Origin: Amphiura filiformis
Lineage: Eukaryota; Echinodermata; Ophiuroidea; Amphilepidida; Amphiuridae
Direction: 5' to 3'
Length of the DNA: 64,000 bases
Assembly: GCF_039555335.1 (NCBI RefSeq)
Contig: NC_092631.1
Span: 1 to 64,000 of the forward strand
Positions 31,891 to 43,479 of this stretch are shown in pieces; the stretch's first letter is position 1, and every line of letters begins with the position of its first letter. The position numbers and the translations under genes are program-made. The notes beneath the pieces are model-generated. The model searched no databases and had not been told where the DNA came from. It worked only from the letters and a program-made list of their open reading frames with translations.

Positions 31891-32719
31891 GTAGGGTACC
31901 TGCAGGTAATATGGGACCATTAAGGACGTTTAGCTTATGTGCATAAAAACTATAGAAGATATGCCCAAAAGAGATTGTTATGATGAACAACCTGTCCTTT
32001 AAGATTAATAAAACAGGCAATGTTATCTTGTTTTTATGTTTGTTTGGACGCTATGACGTCAAAATGACGTCATCGTCAAGTGTCCCATATTACCTGCATG
32101 TGCAGGTAATATGGGACACTGTGTTATCTCTATGGTGAAAATCAAAATGTTCAGAAAATCACTCTTTTGTTCTAAAAACATTTTTTGTTACATGATTTTG
32201 AATGTTAAATGCAAATTTCAACAAGAAAATTCAATTTTCTAAATAGTTTTGCTTTTCGCATTGACAATGCACACAATTTCCTATGTGTCCCATATTACCT
32301 GCACCCATTCAGTTGAAAATCAGAGAAAATAATCATTTATAAAGGAAAGTGCCACTTTTCAGTGGAATTTTACCTGCTGATAAGCTTAACCCATCACCTA
32401 AAGATCATAAAAAGTGACAAATGCACCCTCAGTACCAGAGTATTTGGATACACAATCATAAAATGTGGCGTCATTGATTTATATCAGGCCAAAAAAACGA
32501 CGTAAATTTTTGGGCAATTTCACTCTTTTTGGCATTGATTTCCAAGAGTTTGATACACAGACTCCAAAACTGCATTTCTAGAAGCACAATTGATGTCTCT
32601 AAACACTTAACAAATCAACTTAAAGTGCGTACCTTCTCTAAGCTACTTTTTGTTAAAATGAAAACAGGTGTCCCAGTCCCATATTACCTGCTGTCCCATA
32701 TTACCTGCAGCTACCCTAC
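31891..32719. mobile_element. 829-base element with TA target and repeated terminal motif
   Basis: TIRs GTAGGGTACCTGCAGGTAAT and GTAGGGTAGCTGCAGGTAAT (right, complement) extend for about 27 bases, flanked by TA on both sides. The homologous lectin A flank (near 5367) is uninterrupted at GATAGTATGTAG. The motif TCCCATATTACCTGC occurs again at 32082-32096, inverted at 32103-32117 (together a perfect 20-base-arm palindrome), at about 32286, 32678 and 32692. No transposase. A TA target is typical of Tc1/mariner-type elements. Confidence 0.88.
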
Positions 32720-34900
32720 TATGTAGCGGTATGAACATTTTGGGACACAATAAGCGTGTTTATAGTAAATAATATACCGAATTTTGAGCACATCGTATAA
32801 CTATAAAACATAGCCTCGTTCCCAGCCGGCTTGTCCTCCTTCGTGTATAAAAATAGGCCTGTCTTATTTTACGTGAAAAGGTCATATTATGGAATTAGAA
32901 TAGAATTTATAACTCTATGACTGCTATTATGCTTCCATTGAATGCCTTTATATATAAGGGATATAAAACTCAACCAACCATTACACGTGGAAAATTTCGG
33001 GATTCCCCTTCTTTTCCCATTCAGTTTACCCTTTTTTATGTGAGTTCAGGTGCCAAGATTGAACCCCATTACACAAAATTAATAAAAGAAATTTCACCAT
33101 TGTGGGTGTGGGTGTACAATGGCCGTGGCTGGTCATCCATCAGCTACCATCTATTTCACCAACAATTTGTCAATGGATTCCCACTAGAACTTTGCCATAC
33201 CATGGCCATACTATATGCTGTTCATAGTCATGATAGTAGTGCAGGGCACTATCGGGTGATTTTTTTAGTTAGGCCTACTATCTAGTTTTGCTGCATCAGT
33301 GGAACCAATTTTTTTTGGCATCCTTACACCAATGTACACCTCAAATGATAAAGCCAGAATTGGCAGGCGGCATACATGTAGAACACGCGACACGTGACGT
33401 TCGAGGCTGGCGAAAATACAAGGCTGACAGCCCCATTCAAAATACACGGTTAGCAGTTATAAATTGAACAAGAATTTGTCTTTAAAAAAGACAAGTTCAC
33501 GGATCAGGTGTATAGTACATGTACTTTGAGCTACTTTGATCTAACATTTAATATTCATATCTAACCTACTCTGCACTTATTTGACAATAAATAAGTGATA
33601 TGAGGCTTAATAATGATACCTGCGTCTTGACTCTGGAAAACAATATTTTTTAAAAACCTCATTTTGCATTTAGTTTTTTAAGCCACCTCGGAAGCCACCT
33701 ACAGGATCTCATTTTGCATTTAGGTTTTTATTGCGTTGCAAAGTAGCAAAACTTTCTTTATATATGGCCCAATTCGTGCCTGGAAAAGGCTATCCCCTCT
33801 TACAACCTATCGACAGGTCTAAAATCTATAATGAGGTGTCACCGGGTTTGCAAGAGATAATAATACCAAATTCACCACATCACGACTAAGCTCACATTGG
33901 GCGCCCATTCCTTTTTTAAAGGAATTTTTATTAACTCTTGCTAGCTTTTGTCAGGGTCAGTGATATTTGTCTTTGTCAATATTATACAGGTTTATACACA
34001 TGGGTTATTACAAGAGTCAATAAACATTCAATTAACTATAGATAATGGACTTAGTTTTGTGCAATGTAGTTATATATTGAACTTTATCTGAAGTAAATCA
34101 CCTGCTACACAAGTTTTCTATAATGATTTGTTTACTTTGTGATGAGGCCTGACCTAACCCCTGCTAGTTTTGATTAACCAATCAGTTATGTGTATTGTCA
34201 GCATGTGATAGCCATAAGCCAATTACAAACATGTTTCTAAAAAAGGCTAACAAATTCCTACGCTGGACAGACTCTTGGACAGGTGAAGTGTTAAATAGTA
34301 AGTTGTCAGTGGGGCAAGATTAGATAAAGGCATACAAACTAGGGTATGAGACATTAGGAATTATTTCCTAGCCTCTTAACCACAGGGTGGTGTGCTATGT
34401 AGCTATTCAAGACACAGGATATGTAAGGGATATAAACTGTACATATGAGATATGGGTGCAAGTGGCATCATTTCACTGCCGTGAAAAAACAACATACTTA
34501 CACAAGTTACAGTGTGGTACATTATCGTACCCCAACGGTTTGATTATGTGTTAATCCAATGGCGACGTCAAAAATGACGATATCGCATCCACCACCGCCT
34601 GAGAATTGGTTCCTTTTTTTTTTCTACGCCCCCTGTACTTCCCATGGGGCCAAAAGTTAAAATTTGTTCTATCATATTGTAATGCCCCTCAAATTCTCAT
34701 TGCTAGGAATAAAAAAGGGCAACTGTCATTCTGCACTAGAATGCTTAGTTCAGGAGTTATAAAGTAAACTAGGTCAAATGTCAAATATCTCATGCACAGA
34801 GGCCGAATTTTCAAAACGCACCGATCCAATCGCAAGTTGTCCCAAATTATTCTTATCGGCAATCGGAATAGAAAAATAATTTGTTTGAGAAATGTATACC
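32720..34900. other. No gene recognised
   Basis: 32715-32850 is homologous to the lectin A flank (5375-5415, 6535-6620). The 122-codon plus frame at 32917-33285 has no family resemblance I know. TCATTTTGCATTTAG is repeated at 33658 and 33709. TTGGGCGCC..CATTCCTTTTTTAAAGGAATT occurs at 33897 and again at 35540, a small dispersed palindrome-containing repeat. Confidence 0.5.
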
Positions 34901-34920
34901 TGAGAATGGGATGAAATCAT

Positions 34921-35040
34921 GCACTAGGATCCGCAACATGCTCATCTATCAGGGGAACAGTTCTTAAACCCCATTTGTACATTCATTGATTGACCGTTGA
35001 AGATTTGGGTACAAAAACTCATACTCTGCAACTTGAGTTT
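34921..35040 (+). repeat. Dispersed repeat G (CACTAGGATCCGCAACATGC), copy 1
   Basis: GCACTAGGATCCGCAACATG ... ACTCATACTCTGCAACTTGAG. Longer copies at 56683-56879 and 61811-62010. No terminal repeats seen. Confidence 0.75.
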
Positions 35041-35683
35041 ATCCCACTGTGACCATGGTGACCCACTGGAGACTGTGACTATACTATACTTTTTCTAAAT
35101 CCTTATGATGAGGGCAATACATTGGTATGGTTTTAAACAAGATTTGACCAACTTTGAAATTTCACCCCCTGCAGAAGCGGCCATTTTGGATTTATGCAAA
35201 TTAGGCACTGTCCCACTGCTTGGACTTTGGGGGACTTTTGATATGTTCTTTAAGTTTAATATACTTTTCTGAAATGAATGGTAATTAAATGGTTTCTGTT
35301 GCAATTAGTGGTGGGTTAAGCCCTGATTTTCCTTAATTTGATTGGCCTATAGGCCCCCAAGATATGAAGTGCAAAAGCAGGAAAACAAAATTGGTTTGTG
35401 CTTTTTTAGGCTTAAAAAGAGATTTGGCTATAAAATTGGAACTATACTATACTCCAATTCCACGTTCACCTCAATTATACCCGACTATGTATCCAAGTGA
35501 TCCAAACGGTCACATTTCAGCACATTACATCAAAACTCCCATTGGGCGCCCCATTCCTTTTTTAAAGGAATTTTTATTTTCAATAATTGTGGCATATAAT
35601 ATGTGGACACATGGTAAAATGTGCGTAGCGGGCTTGATTTCTGTGACCATATTAAAATCGGACACTTCACTTCTAGGCAGGCC
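35041..35683. other. No gene recognised
   Basis: Short frames only, including a 117-codon plus frame (35364-35717) that runs into the adjacent MITE and so is not a conserved gene. Confidence 0.5.
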
Positions 35684-35905
35684 TGTAGCCAGGATTTTTT
35701 TGTGGGGGGGGTGCTGATTTTGAAAAGTGGACTTTTTTTCCAAGGGGGGCAATTCTGTGAAAAGTGAACTTTCTTCCCCAAATTTAGACCTTTTTTGACC
35801 AAAAAAGCTTTAAAAATCAAACTTTTTGGCTCGCTACGTTCGCAAATTCTAAATTTTTGGACTTACAATTTTTTTTTGGGGGGGGGGCGTGGCCTGCTTC
35901 TAGGG
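35684..35905. mobile_element. G-rich MITE, copy 2
   Basis: Diverged relative of 18007-18246, sharing GTGCTGATTTTGAAAA and GGCTCGCTACG.TCGCAAATT. Ends GCAGGCC / GGCCTGC with TTCTAGG on both sides as a possible target duplication. Confidence 0.75.
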
Positions 35906-35925
35906 ATCAGTCACCCACCTTTTCA

Positions 35926-36950
35926 CAGCATTTTTTGTGGGACCTGATAGCACATCAGACACTACAAATGAATTGTATTCTGAATACGAGAAATTGTGTG
36001 GCAAATTATAAAAATATTGACATTTTTGACATTTTAATAGTCCTCGAAGTAAACTAGGTAGACTTTATAAATCTAATGACGTGTTCTTAAGGGGTGGGGT
36101 ATGAACGTTTGGACAGTATTTATTGTGGGACATTAGAGCACATCAGACATATCGAATTGCATTCTGAATACGAATAATGTACTTCTGATATCACATAATT
36201 TTGATTTTTTGAAATTCGCAATGTAATACACGTTTTATGACAAATGATTAAAAATTGATATTTTTGATATTTAGCAGTACTCGAAGTAAACTTTATAAAT
36301 CTGATGAGTTATGCTTAAAGTGTATGTAGGTGGGATGAAAAGCCGACGATCAATTGAAAATTTTGACCTTTTGTATTGAAGATATGGATTTTTTCCCAAA
36401 ACACCCAAAAAAATTAGGTCTTTTGGGAAAAAGTCAATATCTTCAATATGAAAGGTCAAAATTTTCAATTGATCGTCGGCTTTTCCTCCTAGCTACATAC
36501 ACTTTCAAAATATGTCATTAGATTTATAAAATTTACTTCGAGGACTGTTATATATCAAAAATGTGAAAAATAACAAATTCAAATAATTTGTCATAAAATT
36601 TGTATTATATCGTGAATTTAAAAAAATTAAAATTATTTGATATCAGAAAGACATTCTTCGTATTCAGAATGCAATTCGATATGTCTGATGTGCTCTCATG
36701 TCCCACAAAAAATACTGTCGAAACGCTCATTCCAGATCCCTTAAAGTGTATGTAGCTGGGATGAAAACCCAACCATCATATGAAAATTTTGACATTTCGT
36801 ATTGAAGATATACATGAAGTTTCACAAAAGATTGATTTTGGTCTTTTTGGAAACTTCTTTAAATTTGGAAACTTTGGAAATATCTTCAATACAAAAGGTC
36901 AAGATTGGTATTATGATGGTCGGTTATTTCCTGATATCGTATATTGATAT
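35926..36950. mobile_element. Older T1 fold-back copy, split by a younger T1
   Basis: 35926-36090 and 36741-36950 are the two parts of a diverged, end-truncated T1 element (TTTTTTGTGGGACCTGATAG ... GGTCGGTTATTTCCTG). They are separated by a full T1 element at a TTAA in the old copy. Order of events is readable: old T1, decay, then T1 into T1. Confidence 0.85.
36091..36740. mobile_element. Fold-back element T1, copy 2, TTAA target
   Basis: Exactly 650 bases like copy 1 (9250-9899), flanked by TTAA at 36087-36090 and 36741-36744. The two arms pair for nearly the whole length; the centre is near CCAAAACACCC...TCTTTTGGG. No coding capacity. Confidence 0.92.
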
Positions 36951-37869
36951 TGCTTTAGGAATGATCTTCAATTTTTTGTAAGTATATAATATTAGTAATT
37001 GGTTGTTTGCTTATTAGTTTGTTTAAATGGTCAAACCTTGTGAAAACACACTTGGGTCCCGATGGGACCAGGCTCATTTAATGACAAAAGAGCAATAGTA
37101 GAGATACACTTAGTAAAAGATTTTTGGGAAATAGAAATTTTGTAGTATTTAAAGTAAACGGTGTTATTTGAGGAATAGTTTGTAGAATTGTATTTTTGCT
37201 TAAGGACTTGAAGAAAAAAAGGAGAAATGATTGAGGAAATTCAAAGGGTAATGTATTAGTAGATATGCACTTGGTAATGTATTATGATCTTAAAAGGGAA
37301 ACAGAAACTTTGTAGTATTTTAAGTAATTATAGGTGTTATTTTATTTAAGAAAAACAGATAGCTACAGTGTAATGTTCTGTACAATACTATATACATGTA
37401 GAAACGGTGATTTAAAAAAGAGGAATGATATTGTTTGTAGATTCGTATTTTCGCTTAAGGATTTGAAACAAAAGGAGAGACGATTGAGGTTATTTAAAGA
37501 CAAAAGGTTAATTTTTATAGTATAGATGCACTTGCACTTGGTAATAATATATTAAGATTATTGTGGTGTAAGTGAAAGCAAATTCTTTTAAAAAGAGAAT
37601 TGACGAATGAATCAAAAGTAATGTTTTTCAATGAAACCATAATACTCTACAGGGTAACTCTGATTTGATAATGACAATTGATGATGAGGTCGTCATCTTG
37701 AAACAATTGTATTATTAGGCTATTCCGGTTGAAATCAATACATCCCCTAGCTTCCCCTGTATGGAATACATGACCTTAGTCCACACAGGGACTGTTGTGT
37801 AGATTTCAAATGGAGTAACCCATTTAGGTATTAAACCCCATTTGAAATTCTTACTCCCTGGAATATTAA

Positions 37870-38225
37870 GGGGGTACTACACCCCTCAATAAATTTTTGA
37901 CTATTTTTTCATTTTTCTCAAAAACTAATAACACCCTGGTAACAAAAGTTATGTATATTATAGGGGCAAGGAATCCGATTACTACACTGGAATTTCAGTG
38001 ACCCAAGACAAGCGGTTCGATACTTGTGATAGAAAATGAGGTACCGCTAGGATGTACCTCATTTCCTATCATATTTACTGAACTGCTTGTCTTGATTCAC
38101 TGAAATTTCAGTGTAGTAATTGGATTCCTTGCCCCAATAATATACATAACTTTTGTTACCAGTGTGTTATTAGTTTTTGAGAAAATGCAAAATAGTCACA
38201 AATTTAGCACAGGTGTAGTACCCTC
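37870..38225. mobile_element. MITE T2, copy 2, TTAA target
   Basis: GGGGGTACTACACCCC and GGTGTAGTACCCTC ends with TTAA at 37866-37869 and 38226-38229. It interrupts the element P copy of repeat D; copy 1 of D is uninterrupted at AGAATATTAATTCG (10652). Confidence 0.88.
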
Positions 38226-38467
38226 TTAACATAATTATATAACATTGTACAAGGTAATGTCTTACATAGGGGTGTATAGATTTCAGCTGGAATAGCTAAC
38301 ATGGACATGGGTTTGTTTTAAGCATGTTTTAAGTACATTCTTGCAAATACTTTTGGTATAGATTGTTATAGATTTCGGAGGCGTATTTCGGACCGGGATT
38401 TCGAAATCGTTAATTCCCGGATATTGATGAATCCTTTCACAAATTATAAACCTGGGTTGTGCTTGTG

Positions 38468-39307
38468 CAGGGGTGCAAATTGTGCATTCTTCCTGAGGAG
38501 CAAGGTTTTTAGGCTCAAGATTTCCTCAATCATACCATGCATAAAAGAGCTTTATTCTGCACTTCAAAAGATGAGAATGTTAAAATAGCCTGTTGTTTTA
38601 GAGCGACTGTATGTTAGGTCTTAGAGCTTCCAAAAAGGCTTTTCGATGACAATGTGCACGCGTAGCGCGGAAAAATTTGGTATTTTACACTAGTTTTGGG
38701 GTCAATTTTGGTCAGACAGAGGCTCCTTTCCCCTTTTATTTTCCTTTACCCCCATTCCAGAGGTGTACAACTTGTTAAGTGCTTTATGGTTCTTCTTCGC
38801 AATGGTATTAGTGTTGATACACTGAATTCCTTCATAACTTTTGTTCCCATAAAATCCTCATTGCTGCCTCTCTATAAATTTCCTCAGATACGATTGCCGC
38901 CTCTCTAAATTTCCTCAGATATGAGCCCTGTTTCCACCTGTCTTCATCCAACTTCTTTTTTTTTTTTTTCTTTACATTACATTGAATGTGGTGATGAATT
39001 GTAAATGTCCTCATATCCCATTTCCATATTCTAACACCAACACCTTCCTCTTTTTTGCTCTTATTTCTTGAACAATAATGTGAATTCCTCCAATTTTTGC
39101 ACAACCAGTGTCTTTAAAGATTTCCTCTCTTCCATTCAGTAGCTTCACTTCCTCACAGCCCTCCCCTATTATCTTGTACCTCACTCCTTCTCCTCTCTCT
39201 CCCTCCTTTTTTCCCCTTTCTTTTTCTTCCCATGGCATTATTTCCTCAATTTTGACTCTCATTTCCTAGGAGCGGTGCTCCCCGCTCCCGCACAATTTGC
39301 ATCCCTG
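38468..39307. mobile_element. 840-base element with TIR CAGGGGTGCAAATTGTGC
   Basis: Ends CAGGGGTGCAAATTGTGC and GCACAATTTGCATCCCTG. It is absent from repeat D copy 1 (near 10870), confirming insertion. The interior is pyrimidine-rich with a 31-33-base tandem pair around 38865-38927 (GCCTCTCTAAATTTCCTCAG). TIRs of CAGGG type suggest hAT; no clean 8-base duplication. No transposase frame. Confidence 0.8.
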
Positions 39308-39795
39308 TCACAGCTTGTGCTATGCTAACCAGCCAATCAGAGTTCGCTGTGTAGAGTAATCGGTCCTTGTGATTTTTATAAGCATGTGGGCTATTCACTT
39401 TTGAATAATTTTAATAAATATAATTCACTTGGATTGGGGTTTCAGAGGGGAGGTTAGCTCTCACTGTGTGTCTCATAAAACTCATTTCATCGTCACAATA
39501 ATTGTTGAATTCACTGTCATCTTCTACTACTGGTATGTGGTTTTAACGTAAAATAAATTTAATTGGGAGTAAAGAACTGCTGTCAAGAACTTGTGTATCA
39601 TTTCCTACATCCCTATAGATCGGGGGAGACACTTGCCACAAATTACATACAGGTATGCTCCGCTCCCCAGGAAAGACCCCACCCCCTATTTTTGGACAGC
39701 GCAGCTCCGAAAGATCCCTGCATTTTACCACAACAGAGCGCGAGAGACATACACTTTATTTTGATGTCTAAATTGATCATTTCTCTCATGTTTCC

Positions 39796-39942
39796 AGTGG
39801 CGTAGGGGCAGGGGGCACGTGCCCCCCCCCAATTGATTGCAAAATTTAGAAAATCCCGTAGGAAAATTGCCAAAAAACGGCTTGTGCCCCCCCATCAAAC
39901 CCGGTGCCCCCCAATTGGATGACACACGCTACTCCACTGCTG
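39796..39942. mobile_element. Short MITE with TIR CAGTGGCGTAG
   Basis: CAGTGGCGTAG at the left, CTACTCCACTG at the right, C/G tracts inside. CATGTTTC before and CTGGTTTC after agree at six of eight positions, a possible decayed 8-base duplication. Confidence 0.65.
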
Positions 39943-40107
39943 GTTTCTGCAGGCAAAACCCTTGGTTTTGACAGCTCCGAAAGGCCCTCTTTTACTTGTA
40001 TGCCGTCAGCTCCCAGAGACATACCAGTTTCAGTTCCGCAGGAGCATACCCACCAAAACAAGAGCACCACTGGTGCTGTAGCTCATTTGTTATGGGTTAT
40101 GGTCAGG

Positions 40108-41672
40108 AATACCATGCGTAGCTATGTATAGCCATGCATAGATATGTATAGCCATGCATAGCTATGTATAGCCATGCATAGTTATGTATAGCCATGCATA
40201 GCTATGTATAGTCATGCATAGTATAGCCATGCATAGTTATGTATAGCCATGCATAGCTATGTATAGCCTTGCATAGCTATGTATAGCTATGTATAGCCAT
40301 GGATAGCTATGTATAGCCATGGATAGCTATGTATGGCCATGTATAGCCATATGTAACCATGTCATGGCCATGTATAGCCATGTATAGCTATGTATACAGG
40401 GCTGCCAACTTTGAAAAACACATTTCAGTATTCTCAAAATCACCATAGTGCTGTGATCAAGCACAAATCAGCATTTTGAAAATATACTTACGGTTCTCAA
40501 GATATTTATTTATTCAAGGCATTTATTTATTTGTACCTTTTGCTTGTCGAGTATCCTTTGATTTTATTTTGTTTAATACAGTTTTGTTTGTATATTTAAT
40601 GTCTTGGATGCACCATCGGATAGATGAGTGCCACTGATGTAAAAGCAATTTCCAAATAACTAATTTCTAAAAACTTGAAACTTAAAAACTGCAACACTTT
40701 CATGGTAAATGGCATGCATAGCTATGTATAGCCATGCAATATGTATAGTCATGCATAGCTATGTATAGCCATGCATAGCTATGTATAGCCATGCATAGCT
40801 ATGTATAGCCATGCATAGCTATGTATAGCCATGCATAGCTATGTATAGCCATGCATAGCTATGTATAGCCATGCATAGCTATGTATAGCCATGCATAGCT
40901 ATGTATAGCCATGGATAGCTATGTATGGCCATGTATAGCCATGCATAGCTATGTATAGCCATATGTAACCATGTCATAGCCATGTATAACTATGTATACA
41001 GGGCTACCAACTTTGAAAAAACACATTTCAGTATTCTCAAACCTCAAAATCACTATAGTGCTGTGATCAAGCACAAATTAGCATTTTGAAAATATACTTG
41101 CGGTTCTCAAGATATTTATTTATTCAAGGCATTTATTTATTTGTACCTTTTGCTTGTGTATGTAGCTATGTATAGCCATGCATAGCTATGTATAGCCATG
41201 CATAGCTATGTATAGCCATGCATAGCTATGTATAGCCATGGTAGCTATGTATGGCCATGTATAGCCATGCATAGCTATATATAGCCATACCATGTCATAG
41301 CCATGTATAGCCATATATAGCTATGTATAGCCATGTATAGCCATGCATAACTATGTATACAGGGCTACCAACTTTGAAAAACACATTTCAGTATTCTCAA
41401 ACCTCAAAATCACCATAGTGCTGTGATCAAGCACAAATCAGCATTTTGAAAATATACTTGCGGTTCTCAAGATATTTATTTATTCAAGGCATTTATTTAT
41501 TTGTACCTTTTGCTTGTCGAGTATCCTTTGATTTTATTTTGTTTAATACAGTTTTGTTTGTATATTTAATGTCTTGGATGCACCATCGGATAGATGAGTG
41601 CCACTGATGTAAAAGCAATTTTCCAAATAAAAACTTGAAACTTAAAAACTACAACACTTTCATGGTAAATGA
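40108..41672 (+). repeat. Compound satellite: 20-base minisatellite alternating with a ~310-base module
   Basis: Three arrays of ATAGCTATGTATAGCCATGC (40108-40396, 40712-41000, 41157-41358) alternate with three modules starting ACAGGGCT.CCAACTTTGA (40397-40711, 41000-41157 truncated, 41360-41671). The 20-mer is two 10-base half-units ATAGC(T/C)ATG(T/C), one helical turn each. Modules end TTTCATGGTAAATG except the truncated one. No coding frame. Confidence 0.92.
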
Positions 41673-41689
41673 AATAAATAAATAAATAA

Positions 41690-42619
41690 AATTTTGCACA
41701 CACATCTAATTTTCCTGACTTCATATTTCAAACAAGTGCTCCCTTCAATCTCAATCTTCAGAACAGGGAAAGGCCACTAGCCTAGTGTTTACCCCCAGCA
41801 CTTCCCTGTTCAGACTTTCTGTTTGTCTGTTTTGTAATGTCAGAGGGGGTTGTCATGGTCCCATATACTTATATGCTAGGCCAGTGCCAGTCAAAAGGAC
41901 ATTTCACCTTGATTAAATGTTTACATAACTAATTGGGTCAAGATGTGTGATATAAAGTGTAAATGAGTGAGATGTTTGTTCATAGACAGGGTTGCCAACC
42001 AACAAATTGGTAGCCCAATAAGTTCAGATTTGGGAGAATTTGAGACACTATTTGCTCATGGCTCGTGCACAGAAGTAAGGGCCTATAGACAGCACAAGCC
42101 CAATTGGTGCTAAAAGCAACACTGAAAAGCAGACATTGTAGCCGCACTGAAACAGTAAAGTTCAACAATCTCTTTTACAAATTCGCACGATCAAGGAGTT
42201 TGTACAGTGTTTGTAATATGAAAAGCACCACAAACAGTCTACATAGGAGACTATTCCATGAAATTAGGTAAAACTTTTCAGAAGAAAATGCTCCAAAAAT
42301 GATACTTTCCGTCCAATTTTTTAGCTAAATAAGTAACAATCATGAACCATCATGCAAAGATCGCCGCCTCAAATTACCAGATCCATTGCTCAAACGATGT
42401 AGCAAGAGAAAGAAAAAAACATACAGAAATATGGACTATGCCTATAGTGCATTGCGTTTACGCAATGAGCTAAAAATGACCAGCTCCAATAATAATGATA
42501 CGCATGTTGCCAATCCACTATTAGGCCCTTGAAACCCGATCTCGCCTTTCCCGTCACTTTTTTCCCAGCTCATGAGCTAACTTTTTTCATTATTCATTAT
42601 TATGGCGATTTCAACACCC
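41690..42619. other. No gene recognised
   Basis: An AATA simple repeat at 41672-41690, then AT-rich DNA. GACAGGGTTGCCAACCAACA at 41987 resembles the start of the satellite module (ACAGGGCTGCCAAC), so it may be a remnant of a source copy. Confidence 0.5.
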
Positions 42620-43308
42620 TGCCCTGTCATCATCCCTATATCTTCGTGTCAAAAATTGCCGTGATAGTACGGCGAATTCTCTCGTTTTTCAAAAGCTACG
42701 CATGGCGATTTTGTATGAGATACCATCTGAGACTAATAGTCTCAGATACCATTATAGCCCTGCCATAGAGCCTGCCGCTTAGTTTCTATTCTACGATTTG
42801 CGCATGATCAGTACCACAAATGGTGTAACTATTATAGAAAATTCGATTTGTTTTCAGGTAAAACGCAGGTTTTGTTTCCAGTACACTAACTCGAAAAGCA
42901 ATACACTAATTAGCGGGCCTTGCTGTTTGCTGTGGATATCTTTAACTGCATTTTATAAGTAAAGATTTTGAAATCCAAAGTAAAAATTGTGATATTTACA
43001 ACTGTTTAAGAAATGAATTATACAAAGGAACCCATGTAAGATCCAGCTGCTGTATCTATAATTCAATGTACATTTACCGACTTTCTTTATCTGCGTCAAT
43101 AATAGAATATTGATTCAATCAAATTGAATACATGTCTCCATTTTGAGTTTGTACTACACCTCTGAGCATTCAAGCGATCGATTTCTAGCCAATCAGATAC
43201 GGTAGGCCTCCTTTTCTTGCCTTCGGTGAAATACCAACCGCCCGTCGCGTCGCTCACCAACGGAGTATTAAGTTTATATTTATAACACTGGCTGTTGACA
43301 CTGTGCCC
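42620..43308 (+). repeat. Insertion-free copy of the unit at 25599-27672
   Basis: Reverse-complement match to the lectin B intron unit. It keeps one target site (ATCAGTAC, 42807-42814) and lacks the 1.4-kb element. It contains CTGAGACTAATAGTCTCAG (42727-42745), a near-perfect palindrome. Confidence 0.88.
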
Positions 43309-43439
43309 TGCTTGTGACTTGTTCTTTATCAAAAGTGGCATAGATTTCTTTATGACATGGGGGTGGTGTGGGAAAAAGAATTTTTGAAGTAAAGTGAATC
43401 CAGCACCTTTTGGCGACAGAATAAGTTTATTTTATACCT

Positions 43440-43477
43440 GAGACTAATATACCTGAATATTCAGGTATATTAGTCTC
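43440..43477. repeat. Perfect 38-base palindrome (GAGACTAATATACCTGAATA)
   Basis: Two 19-base arms without spacer. Related short palindromes are at 42727-42745 and 56145-56168 (all containing TGAGACTA and its inverse). Confidence 0.9.
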
Positions 43478-43479
43478 GG

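Larger units (their letters stand above)
36960..39800 (+). repeat. Long dispersed repeat D, copy 2 (with insertions)
   Basis: Second copy of 7200-11380 in the same orientation. It lacks the T1 and T2 insertions at the first copy's positions but has its own T2 copy (37870-38225), a CAGGG-ended element (38468-39307) and a CAGTGGCGTAG MITE (39796-39942). Confidence 0.75.

Noticed and set aside
32917-33285. 122-codon plus frame
   Set aside because: No family recognised, no paralogue in the window and no splice or start context; length alone is weak evidence.
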